Shown here piece after piece: positions 1 to 6,668 of a stretch of 18,486 nt of DNA. Position 1 is the first letter of the stretch. Each line of letters begins with the position of its first letter. The notes beneath the pieces are model-generated. The model made no database searches and was not told the origin of the DNA. It saw only the letters and a list, made by a program, of their open reading frames with translations. The DNA lies in NCBI GenBank assembly GCA_030587435.1, contig JAUQZC010000120.1, forward strand, positions 1-18,486, in the 5' to 3' direction. Origin of the DNA: Candidatus Baldrarchaeota archaeon (GTDB lineage Archaea > Asgardarchaeota > Baldrarchaeia > Baldrarchaeales > DXJG01). Both the position numbers and the translations under genes were made by a program.

Positions 1-653
1 ATATTAGTGCATATTTTGATTTAGGGACTGGATGGAAACTTGGTTTAAGAATTTACTTAACTAAGCCGTATAAGATGTTGATATGATAACCATACTTAGC
101 TTTAACAATAAATAAATTTGCTATTTATTGTTAAATTGGATGTTAAGTATTTTGCCCTATGTTTTACGAAGTTTTGAGGAACATAAGCTTAAAATAGTTA
201 AAGGGGTGTCAAAGCATCGGAATTTAAACTTTATAACAGTGCTATGAATCATTTCCGCAATGTTTTTCGATGCTTCTCTTATCTTCTTCATTTACTCTTT
301 CAAATGTTAAATGCGTTCCGTTTGGAAACAGTATGTGTAGGTAACCGTACATAGATATGAGATGCTATTGTATCCACATGTTTCGTTAAGATATCCAAAC
401 CATTTAGCATAAAAGTTATGTTATTGTGGATAAACAGCAAATAAAGTATACGTGTATTTTGTAGTATCGTGATTGTTAGAATAATGGCTTTTACGGTAAT
501 TTTGTTATTATTCTCCTATGTTAAAATATTGTTTCAAGGTTTATTTACGCTTTTCTCATTTGTTTTACTTTTGTTTTGTTCCTTTACTGGTTTTTGCTTT
601 GAGACTGACGGTTGTTTAATAAAATTCTCACCTGTGGTGTGGTTAGCTGCGGG
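1..653. other. Left intergenic region without a convincing gene
   Basis: I see no ORF here that I trust. A plus-strand frame at 469-660 is hydrophobic and F/L-rich, as expected of T-rich DNA, and lacks a ribosome binding site. On the minus strand a 36-codon frame (352 to 242) has a coding-like composition, and an adjoining frame upstream (about 490 to 365) is also coding-like but has an internal TAA. The two may be remains of one decayed gene of unknown identity. The strongest structure is the inverted repeat at 92-150, listed separately. Confidence 0.5.
92..150. repeat. Long AT-rich inverted repeat
   Basis: TTTAACAATAAATA at 101-114 is followed by a 7-nt loop (115-121) and its perfect reverse complement at 122-135. 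An outer pair, ATACTTA at 92-98 and TAAGTAT at 144-150, extends the symmetry, with 2 unpaired bases on the left and 8 on the right. A 14-bp perfect arm plus a 7-bp outer arm is unlikely by chance even in AT-rich DNA. It could be an operator, a transcript hairpin or the core of a small mobile repeat. No gene lies within 500 nt to the right. Confidence 0.75.
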
Positions 654-660
654 TTTATAA
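654..660 (+). promoter_or_regulatory. TATA box of the CARF/cas2/cas4 operon
   Basis: TTTATAA at 654-660 is centred about 27 nt upstream of the GTG at 684. That fits an archaeal TATA box driving a leaderless or near-leaderless transcript. It is the only such element immediately before the six-gene operon. Confidence 0.5.
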
Positions 661-683
661 CGGTGAAGTTCGTAGTATAAGCA

Positions 684-1451
684 GTGGTGGTTAGGTTGGA
701 GTGTTTGGTGGCAGGTGTGGGATTGCAGCCATCGCCTATATCCGCTCTTATTGACTGTTTGGCTTCTATTGTTCCTAGGGGTAAACTGGATTTTGTTGAG
801 CTGATTGCTACGAGTAGTGAGCGCTGTTTAGATTCCGCTTATCTCATTAAGTTTGATGTTGAAGGTAGATTGGATGCGCGTGTAAATGTTCATGTGCTTT
901 CCGGCGAAGATGTTAAAAGTTTTGAGGATGTTGCTGAGTTCTTAAAGGTTTCAGGTAGAATTATCAGATATTATGTTGAGAGGGGCGTTGATGTTTATGT
1001 TTCTGTTAGTGGTGGACGTAAAGACTCTGTATCTTCCTTAATTTTTTTGGGTTCTCTTTTCGGAGCGAAAAGAGCTTTCCACATAATTACCGAGGGTATT
1101 TCCTATCTGAATGAGCTGTGGTTTCAAGTGTATCAGCATCTAAAAGGTTTTCACCGTTTTCCTCAAGAGGAAAAACAGCAAAAATACAATGCGTATAAGG
1201 ATCTTATAAATGAGGTTCTTCACCCTTCAAAAGAAGCTGTCAACCTTGTTGAGGTTCCTCTACTACCCGTGACAAACTCTTTCAGAAAAAATCTACATAT
1301 TACTCTTAAAGGTATTAGTTCTGGTGAAGTTTCAACTAAAAGTGAAGAGATAATTTCTGTTCTTAGGAAAATGGGTTATGTTGAATTCAAAGAAAAAACT
1401 GCTTTTTTAACTAGGCTTGGAAAACTTCTCTTAGATTTACTGGAGGGATAA
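684..1451 (+). CDS. CARF-wHTH protein, first gene of CRISPR accessory operon
   Basis: The 255-residue protein has a CRISPR-associated Rossmann fold (CARF) domain. The first strand and turn read VAGVGLQPSP (about 9-18), and the second signature, SVSGGRKDS (107-115), is followed by a hydrophobic helix and strand (118-134). Such domains bind cyclic oligoadenylate. The last 45 residues (about 212-255) look like a winged helix (SEEIISVLRKMGYVEF, then an LTRLGKLLLDLL helix), as in Csa3 or Crn1-type ring nucleases. The GGRK lysine sits where I recall ring nucleases having a catalytic lysine, so cyclic-oligoadenylate cleavage is possible but unproven. GTG at 684 is 27 nt after the TATA box; GTG 687 and TTG 696 are alternatives. 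Its codons end largely in T, unlike the A-rich genes that follow, which suggests a separate origin. Confidence 0.75.
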   Translation: MVVRLECLVAGVGLQPSPISALIDCLASIVPRGKLDFVELIATSSERCLDSAYLIKFDVEGRLDARVNVHVLSGEDVKSFEDVAEFLKVSGRIIRYYVERGVDVYVSVSGGRKDSVSSLIFLGSLFGAKRAFHIITEGISYLNELWFQVYQHLKGFHRFPQEEKQQKYNAYKDLINEVLHPSKEAVNLVEVPLLPVTNSFRKNLHITLKGISSGEVSTKSEEIISVLRKMGYVEFKEKTAFLTRLGKLLLDLLEG

Positions 1452-1453
1452 AT

Positions 1454-2278
1454 ATGGGAACTTTTCACTTTGTAACCTTAGGTTACAGTCCCGGTGTAGT
1501 TACATGTCCACTATACATTTTAAGCAAGTATATGGCTAAAGAAATGCCAGGCGGCGTACAGAAAGTTTTAATATTTACCCCAAGCGAACTACGTGAAAAG
1601 ACGTTGGGCAAATTTGTCGAAGAAAGCAAGTCTATTAAGAAACCAACCTTTTTCATCAAAAATAATGACGTTACTAAGAGATATTTGCATTTATCTATTC
1701 CAGAAATCGCTGAGAGGGTGTTAAGCGAATATGTAGATGTAAAAGAGGATATAGAAATCATATATTTGCCAGATAAAGTTAATGTAAGTCGAATGCTTCC
1801 GATTTTCGCTGAACACTTTGCAGAGCACTGGAAGCATAGAAATAATGTATGGGTTAACCCTGCAGGCGGAACCGTACCTATGTCTATCGCAATAATGTTC
1901 ATGGCGCAGCTTTACGCTGCAGCTGGAAAAATATACTACACATATGCTCATCCAGGCAGTGAAAGATATTTAATCCCACCTGATAACTGGAAGGAACACT
2001 TTGAACTTACAATGCTACCTATTTTCCCAACGTTCTTACATAGAGCTTACATTTTAACCCTACAACACGTTAGAAAAGCTAGAAGTAAAGAAGAGATACT
2101 GTCTTTTTTAAGGGCTAACAACGAGGAAGTTGACGATAACAGGTTACGCTGGATGCTTTTACGACTAGAATCCTATGGCTACATCGAGAAAACACAGAGA
2201 AAAGTTGTTTTAAGCAGCAGAGGACAAGAAGTCCTAAAGGTGATCGATAAAATAGCTAAACTTTTCCCTAGGGGCTAA
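1454..2278 (+). CDS. CARF-wHTH protein, second in operon
   Basis: The 274-residue protein opens with a CARF first motif, FVTLGYSPGVV (6-16), and carries the second CARF signature, VNPAGGTVPMSIAI (134-147). It then has a winged-helix region (about 197-265: SKEEILSFLR, then LRWMLLRLESYGYIEKTQRKVVLSSRG). This is the architecture of Csa3-like regulators. Unlike the first and fourth genes of the operon it has no lysine after the glycines (GGTV), so I infer a sensor or regulator rather than a ring nuclease. GGAGGGA at 1442-1448 is a clear ribosome binding site for ATG 1454, and the gap to the previous stop is 2 nt. The ligand and target genes are unknown. Confidence 0.75.
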   Translation: MGTFHFVTLGYSPGVVTCPLYILSKYMAKEMPGGVQKVLIFTPSELREKTLGKFVEESKSIKKPTFFIKNNDVTKRYLHLSIPEIAERVLSEYVDVKEDIEIIYLPDKVNVSRMLPIFAEHFAEHWKHRNNVWVNPAGGTVPMSIAIMFMAQLYAAAGKIYYTYAHPGSERYLIPPDNWKEHFELTMLPIFPTFLHRAYILTLQHVRKARSKEEILSFLRANNEEVDDNRLRWMLLRLESYGYIEKTQRKVVLSSRGQEVLKVIDKIAKLFPRG

Positions 2279-2280
2279 AA

Positions 2281-2559
2281 ATGGTTAGGTTTTTCGTCGT
2301 TTATGATATCAGTGAACACGATGTTCGCAGGGAACTTAGAGAAACCTTGAAGAACTGGGGAGGCATATGGCTTCAATACAGTGTCTTCGAATTAGATCTG
2401 CCTAAAGATGAAATTGAAACATTGGTTAAGATCGTCAGAAGAATTTTAAGGAAAGGTACTGGGGAAGTCCGCTTCGTTTTCCCATGCAAATCTTGCTACG
2501 AGAAAATTGAACATATATCTACACGAATAAGTGATTTGATGGAATGGGATATAATATGA
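2281..2559 (+). CDS. cas2: Cas2 adaptation protein
   Basis: The 92-residue protein has the normal Cas2 length and ferredoxin-like pattern. The first strand is FFVVYDIS (4-11), carrying the conserved Asp9 after a Tyr; then comes REL..TLKNWG in helix 1, then the WLQYSVFELDL strand (30-40). Cas2 forms the Cas1-Cas2 integrase that inserts spacers next to the leader. The gene lies 2 nt after the CARF-wHTH gene and its TGA overlaps the ATG of the next gene (ATGA at 2556-2559), so it is translationally linked to CARF genes rather than to cas1, which lies 7 kb away. The frame is intact. Confidence 0.93.
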   Translation: MVRFFVVYDISEHDVRRELRETLKNWGGIWLQYSVFELDLPKDEIETLVKIVRRILRKGTGEVRFVFPCKSCYEKIEHISTRISDLMEWDII

Positions 2560-3035
2560 GCGAAGTATGGATATGCTTCCTCGGAGTAACTCCACAAGCC
2601 ATATATAACACTATTTGGGCAGCAGTATCCAAAAACATGTGCAAACCAGTAAAATTTCATTTCATCGCATCAAAAGAAGCAATAAAACACCGCAGCACTA
2701 TTGAGAAAAAGGTTAAAGCCATCTGCCAAGAATTCTTAAACATAACACCAGAAATAAAGTTCCATATAGTTGATGAACAAGATTTAGAGGAAATCTTTAA
2801 AGTTCCACGTGAAATAGCTAGGCAAGAAAAGGAAAAGGGCAACAATGCGGTAATTGATGTTACTCCTGGAAGAAAATACATGTCAATTGCATCGCTACTA
2901 GCAGCCCTTGACTGCGACGCAGAAAAAATTCTATACCTCCATTTAAAGGGCCCCTCTTATCAAGGAAAAGATTACCCCTTGATACCCTATCCTTTACAGG
3001 AGTTGAGGGATCTCAAAAATGAATTTGGAAGATAG
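2556..3035 (+). CDS. Stand-alone CARF domain protein (possible ring nuclease)
   Basis: The 159-residue protein is little more than one CARF domain: ICFLGVTPQAIYNTIW (6-21) is the nucleotide-binding first motif and VIDVTPGRKYMSIASLL (99-115) the second. There is no C-terminal wHTH or HEPN effector domain. A lone CARF with a GRK lysine fits a cyclic-oligoadenylate-degrading ring nuclease or a sensor subunit that partners another protein, perhaps the PIN protein encoded next. I chose ATG 2556 because it forms an ATGA overlap with the cas2 stop; an in-frame ATG at 2544 would lie deep inside cas2. Its 3' end overlaps the next gene by 17 nt, so the two are probably co-translated. Confidence 0.72.
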   Translation: MSEVWICFLGVTPQAIYNTIWAAVSKNMCKPVKFHFIASKEAIKHRSTIEKKVKAICQEFLNITPEIKFHIVDEQDLEEIFKVPREIARQEKEKGNNAVIDVTPGRKYMSIASLLAALDCDAEKILYLHLKGPSYQGKDYPLIPYPLQELRDLKNEFGR

Positions 3036-4089
3036 GTTTGAAAAATTTCTTATCTGTGAAGATGAGCTTCAAGTAGTTTTAAACGAACTTTATAAAGAAT
3101 CGGAGAAATTTGAAATCATGTTGCCTTTTACGCTTCGTGAACCTGCTCTTGAAATAAACTTTGAGACCCTTGAAATTAAAATAAATGTTGGGAAAAATGA
3201 CTTTCAACTTCCCGTAAAAACCGCAAAAAAAGTTAAGAGCGAAATATCTAATTACGGAGATGTTCTCGACGCGCTTTTCTCCGCAGGAATACTAAAACCT
3301 GAAAATGAAGACGAAATCATAAATTTTTTGAAGAATAAAATGACGGAAGCTGAAAAGTTTACTTCTTCGCCAAGGCCCTTTGCTATAGCTTTTGACACTA
3401 ACTGCTTTATGCTTAAAGTACCTTCAAACCTTTTAAAAAAGGAACTTAGAAAAATTCCTTGCGTATATTCGGAACTGGTTTTAGAGGAACTTGGGCTGCT
3501 TGCTCAACATAAACTTAACGGAATTATTGAACATTTAAAACAACTATATCCAAGCTCAGCCCATGAACTCTCTTTTTTACGGCACTGTGAAACTAGAATT
3601 GCTAGAAGAGCAAAAATGGGTATAGCTGAGGTCAACAAGCTTCAAATAGAACATGCTGGCAAAACAATAGGAGCCAAACCCCCAAACAACTTTTCAACAC
3701 TGAGTAGCATTGAGAGAGATAATCAAATTATAGAAAGCTACGTAAACTACCAGGAAGAAAGAAAAGTTGAGCTTATCTTCTTAACTACAGACAACAATGC
3801 AAATATTCGCGCAGCTACAAAAGGACTAGCAACATTTTACATAAAACAGCCAACAAACCTATCAAATATCAAAATAAACTATAAATCCTTAACAAAACTA
3901 TTTTACACCCTATCAGTAATGTTCGGCTACATCAAGCTTAGAACAGGATTCACAACCACACTAATTTATAGTACATGGCCTGGAAAAACTTTCAACGAAT
4001 GGAAAAACAACCTAATGAAAATCCTAATACCAAAAGACACCAAAGCAACTCAAAACATAAGGAAACATTTAGCAGTTTTAAGAACATAA
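3019..4089 (+). CDS. CRISPR-linked PIN-domain nuclease with novel N-terminal region
   Basis: Of 356 residues, positions about 120-280 match the PIN nuclease pattern: Asp126 in AFDTNCF, a Glu-rich helix SELVLEELGLL (151-161), Asp234 in ERDNQII, and Asp258 in FLTTDNNANIRAA followed by a strand. These four acidic positions would bind the catalytic metals, and PIN domains usually cleave RNA. The first 115 residues, with a strand-rich part and a helix about 96-113, and the last 70 residues match nothing I recognise. The protein is far longer than a VapC toxin (about 130-140 residues). It overlaps the upstream CARF gene by 17 nt and abuts cas4 with no gap, so a CRISPR role is likely; I infer an RNase whose activity may be controlled by the neighbouring CARF proteins. 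Family assignment by motif only. Confidence 0.72.
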   Translation: MNLEDRFEKFLICEDELQVVLNELYKESEKFEIMLPFTLREPALEINFETLEIKINVGKNDFQLPVKTAKKVKSEISNYGDVLDALFSAGILKPENEDEIINFLKNKMTEAEKFTSSPRPFAIAFDTNCFMLKVPSNLLKKELRKIPCVYSELVLEELGLLAQHKLNGIIEHLKQLYPSSAHELSFLRHCETRIARRAKMGIAEVNKLQIEHAGKTIGAKPPNNFSTLSSIERDNQIIESYVNYQEERKVELIFLTTDNNANIRAATKGLATFYIKQPTNLSNIKINYKSLTKLFYTLSVMFGYIKLRTGFTTTLIYSTWPGKTFNEWKNNLMKILIPKDTKATQNIRKHLAVLRT

Positions 4090-4830
4090 GTGAGAAACAT
4101 GATAAGAGGCTACAGCGAAAAAGCAAAAACCCCCTTAAAAATAATTCTTAACGTTAGAGACATATACTCCTACCTTTACTGTCCAATATGGGCATACATA
4201 CTAAAAACATACCATTTCAAACAACCCGTAACAAGAAAAATGCTACAGGGAAAAGCACTACACGAACTAAGATACACAACAACAAAATTCTTAATCAAAG
4301 GTTTAAATATCCAAAAAGCTATAAAACTTGCAATACAAGAAGTAACTGAAAAATTTAAAGAACTAAAACCATCAGAAATAAAAATTGTGATACAAGACTT
4401 CCGCAAAAACTATGAAATCCTTAAACACGTTCCAGAAACATTTGAATACGAAGTTTACTTAAAATCTGAAATACTTGGACTAAAAGGCAGAATAGACATC
4501 ATAGAGAACGGACATCCCATTGAAATCAAATACACAAACATGAGAACAGGGTTCCCAGAAAAAATTCAACTAACACTTTACGCCCTTCTTCTCGAAGGAA
4601 AAACTAAGAAAAACATTGAGTACGGATTTATAGAAAACTGGAAAACCGGAGAAAAAACAAAAATACAATTCACAGAAAAACTGAGAGAAAAAGCTATAAA
4701 AATGAGAAACAACGCAATAAAATACTTCTACATAGAAAAAACAAAACACATCAAAAAAGCTAAAGTAAGCATCAGAAAATGTGAAAACTGCGAAATAGAA
4801 GAATTCTGCAAAACAATAACCAACCAGTAA
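4090..4830 (+). CDS. cas4: Cas4 exonuclease
   Basis: The 246-residue protein is a RecB-like, Fe-S cluster Cas4. It has Cys31 in YLYCPIWAY, His58 in GKALHE, Asp136 in GRIDIIE, Glu145 and Lys147 in PIEIKYTN, QLTLY (160-164) as motif QxxxY, and Cys231, Cys234 and Cys240 in CENCEIEEFC. All four cluster cysteines and the catalytic residues are present. Cas4 trims prespacers and selects PAM-bearing ends for Cas1-Cas2. GTG 4090 follows the TAA of the PIN gene directly; ATG 4099 is an alternative start. The coding strand is very A-rich with AAA and ATA codons, in contrast to the first gene of the operon. This is the last gene of the operon; the orphan array-flank copy begins 125 nt downstream. Confidence 0.92.
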   Translation: MRNMIRGYSEKAKTPLKIILNVRDIYSYLYCPIWAYILKTYHFKQPVTRKMLQGKALHELRYTTTKFLIKGLNIQKAIKLAIQEVTEKFKELKPSEIKIVIQDFRKNYEILKHVPETFEYEVYLKSEILGLKGRIDIIENGHPIEIKYTNMRTGFPEKIQLTLYALLLEGKTKKNIEYGFIENWKTGEKTKIQFTEKLREKAIKMRNNAIKYFYIEKTKHIKKAKVSIRKCENCEIEEFCKTITNQ

Positions 4831-4954
4831 GCACACAGCATTATTAAATCACCCAATTTTAACATCTCCACTTTGTGTTCCTATAACTCTAAAATCCTAT
4901 GAATTCGATTTTGCATAAAACTAGGACATAGCTCTAACTCAAGTTAAGTCAGCC

Positions 4955-5243
4955 ATGAAGATATACGTATATTTTATTGCTGTTTGTCTTCAGTTTACAT
5001 AGCCTATTTCTTCAAAAGACATAACAACACGGCATAAAACTAATAATACACACTTAACCTTGATAAATCATCCATCAATAAAAATATCGATAAATATACA
5101 ACTATTAACAATGATGACAATCATTTATATTTTATTTCTAGTGGTAATGTTAATATTTAACGGAAAGCAAACTTTACATAGGTTTCTGGAAAATAAACCT
5201 ACCAAAAGAAAAATATCCAAAGAGGAAAAGCGAAACACATTGC
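4955..5243. promoter_or_regulatory. Second copy of the array-flanking (leader-like) sequence
   Basis: This stretch is a diverged copy of 11745-12056, the left flank of the CRISPR array, in the same orientation. By eye 5094-5139 matches 11881-11926 at 38 of 46 positions, including a shared CATTTATAT TATA-like core, and TTTACATAGGTTTCTG at 5173-5188 is identical to 11974-11989. Both copies share a GTTTGTCT-containing start and a purine-rich stretch before the repeat boundary. It ends in a decayed repeat (5244-5270) with no array behind it. It reads as an orphan CRISPR leader beside cas4. Confidence 0.7.
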
Positions 5244-5270
5244 TGTTTCAAATCTTAATTTAAAACAACA
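5244..5270 (+). repeat. Vestigial CRISPR repeat at the end of the orphan flank
   Basis: TTTCAAATCTTAATTTAAAA, then CAACA, resembles the array repeat with a deletion of about three As after TTTCAA and loss of the 3' part; ATCTTAATT is identical. It sits exactly where the first repeat sits in the homologous flank at 12057. Alone the match would be weak; its position makes it credible. Confidence 0.5.
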
Positions 5271-5327
5271 ATCGGAAAACACCTATGACCATTTGAGTTG
5301 ATTGTATCATATTTAAGATTAATATGC

Positions 5328-5370
5328 CCGTAGATTTTCTATAAGGTTTCTTAGTTCGAAGCATCTACGG
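5328..5370. repeat. Inverted repeat CCGTAGAT / ATCTACGG
   Basis: The 8-bp arms at 5328-5335 and 5363-5370 are perfectly complementary across a 27-nt loop containing TTCGAA. It lies between the orphan flank and the convergent zinc-ribbon gene. It could be a transcript hairpin. It is too short to be a tRNA. The rest of 5271-5550 shows no gene. Confidence 0.35.
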
Positions 5371-5550
5371 TTGTTATAAAATTACCTTACCAACATTTAA
5401 AGCAAATCTAAAGCTGTTAAATATGAGAAATGTTGATTCATTTAAACACTTAGTGACAATTAAACTAAAAATTCAATACTAATTTCATTATTTCCTCGGA
5501 AGCTAAGTTTGTTTTCGAACCATTAAACACATCAAAATAACGACGTTCAG

Positions 5551-6123
5551 CTAGTACTCTATGGTGTATTTTATTGAGAACGTTCTTGTAACTTCTGCAC
5601 CTATGGTTATGGGATGCGCCGCCCCGGTAACTTTTCCTACAATAATTCTGCCACAAATTTCAATTAAATATTTAAATCCACGCTGAATGATTTTACCAGA
5701 ATAGGAGGAAAACACTGCATCCCCTGTCCCTGCTCCACTTACGGTATATATTTTAATGGGGTGTTCTTCTCCTGGAAGTATTTTCTTCCCACCAAATACA
5801 TCTATAAGCCCTCCCATGAACCCCGTCTCTTTTCGCAGTCTCAACAATCCAAAGAAAACTTTCTTCTCTTTGGGTTTCGGGAGAATTTGACGAAAGTCTA
5901 TATTTTCAATCCTTATAGGGAAGTTATGTACATTTCTTATCAAAAAGTAGATACCTGTACCACCTTCAATTATTTGTATATTGTCTAGTTCAACAACCTT
6001 TTCTCCTTTGATTTGTATGATACGTACATCACTTGTACTTATTCTAGGTATTTTCTGGCCACAATAAGGACAGTAATTAAAATCTTCACTAACCTCTTTT
6101 CCACATCTAGGGCATCGTAGCAT
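5551..6123 (-). CDS. Zinc-ribbon protein of unknown function
   Basis: The 190-residue protein starts with a zinc ribbon: Cys4 and Cys7 in LRCPRCGKE, Cys18 and Cys21 in NYCPYCGQK. The remaining 165 residues look like an all-beta domain: alternating hydrophobic residues, a GGTGIYFLIRN strand and a glycine-rich centre (GFMGGLIDVFGGKKILPGEEHPI). This is a common archaeal layout of ribbon plus unknown beta domain, and I do not recognise the family. GGAGAAG about 8 nt upstream of the ATG serves as ribosome binding site, and an AATTTAAATTTT stretch further upstream may be the TATA region. That promoter region runs into the CRISPR relic at 6172. The gene is a minus-strand singleton. Confidence 0.8.
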   Translation of the reverse strand: MLRCPRCGKEVSEDFNYCPYCGQKIPRISTSDVRIIQIKGEKVVELDNIQIIEGGTGIYFLIRNVHNFPIRIENIDFRQILPKPKEKKVFFGLLRLRKETGFMGGLIDVFGGKKILPGEEHPIKIYTVSGAGTGDAVFSSYSGKIIQRGFKYLIEICGRIIVGKVTGAAHPITIGAEVTRTFSIKYTIEY

Positions 6124-6171
6124 GATTTATCTACTTCTCCGGGAAAATTTAAATTTTACTTAGTGCGCGCT

Positions 6172-6265
6172 AGAACAGCAAGCTTCCGGTGTTATAAGCA
6201 GTTCGTTCAAATTTTTCAAACTGGTTTTCACATTCAAAAAATCTTAATTAAAAAAGAACAGCACG
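6172..6265 (+). CRISPR. Relic CRISPR unit: partial repeat, spacer-like stretch, full repeat
   Basis: The 35-nt segment 6231-6265 matches the array repeat at all but two positions: A for T at repeat position 2 and C for A at position 34. Upstream, AGAACAGCAAG at 6172-6182 is identical to the last 11 bases of the repeat; the 48 nt between (6183-6230) would be a spacer, close to the 37-46 nt of the main array. The first half of the upstream repeat is unrecognisable. There is no further repeat on the right; a recombinase fragment starts 19 nt beyond. Orientation is the same as the main array. This is a fragment of a former array 5.8 kb from the present one. Confidence 0.8.
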
Positions 6266-6283
6266 TGAAGCTCAGATGTGTGA

Positions 6284-6570
6284 GTTTTTGGCTGGGTTCA
6301 AGGTAGTGATATGCCTTCAACCTATGTTCATCTATCAGGAAGGGATGTTGATAATGCAATTCTAAGGATCTACGGGGAACTTCCTAGGATGAGGGGGAGG
6401 AAGGGCTAAGAACTAAGGTTTGTCCTAGGTGCGGGAATGAGAACCCATCTGAAGCTGGTTTCTGTAACAGATGTAGACTTTTTCTAGATGAGAAAATAGC
6501 TTTAGAAGTTAAAAAGAAGGAAGAAGAATTTTTGTCAAGGCTTATCGATGAGGAAATTCTGGAGAAATGA
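6284..6570 (+). pseudogene. C-terminal relic of an archaeal tyrosine recombinase (integrase)
   Basis: Two frames together give the end of an archaeal XerC/D-like integrase. Frame one (6284-6409) reads [20 protein letters not shown], with the catalytic Tyr in STYVHL, and ends at a TAA. After a frame change, 6409-6570 reads CPRCGNENP..GFCNRCRLFL, the zinc-ribbon tail typical of these archaeal enzymes, then a Lys/Glu-rich helix. A further frame (MIEKKVREVLMEM, 6568-6615) may be more of the same tail. The whole catalytic core upstream of the Tyr is missing. It is a dead remnant of an integrated element, and it starts 19 nt after the CRISPR relic. Confidence 0.8.
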
Positions 6571-6668
6571 TTGAGAAAAAGGTTAGAGAGGTTTTAATGG
6601 AAATGAGGAGCTGAGACTTGTCTTATTCCGACTAAGGTGGATTATGTTGATGTTTGCATAAGCTTAAG

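Noticed and set aside
469..660. Hydrophobic 63-codon plus-strand ORF
   Set aside because: A Phe/Leu-rich frame is expected in T-rich DNA; it has no ribosome binding site and overlaps the operon's TATA box.
1483..1902. 139-codon minus-strand ORF
   Set aside because: It is a shadow of the second CARF gene, which has clear domain motifs on the plus strand.
5060..5263. 67-codon plus-strand ORF whose translation resembles the ORF at 11772-11966
   Set aside because: Both lie in the duplicated array flank. Their similarity follows from DNA homology, the frames differ in length and composition, and neither has a convincing start.
5328..5370. tRNA-like arrangement with TTCGAA and complementary ends
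   Set aside because: It is only 43 nt long, with no D arm, anticodon arm or proper T stem.
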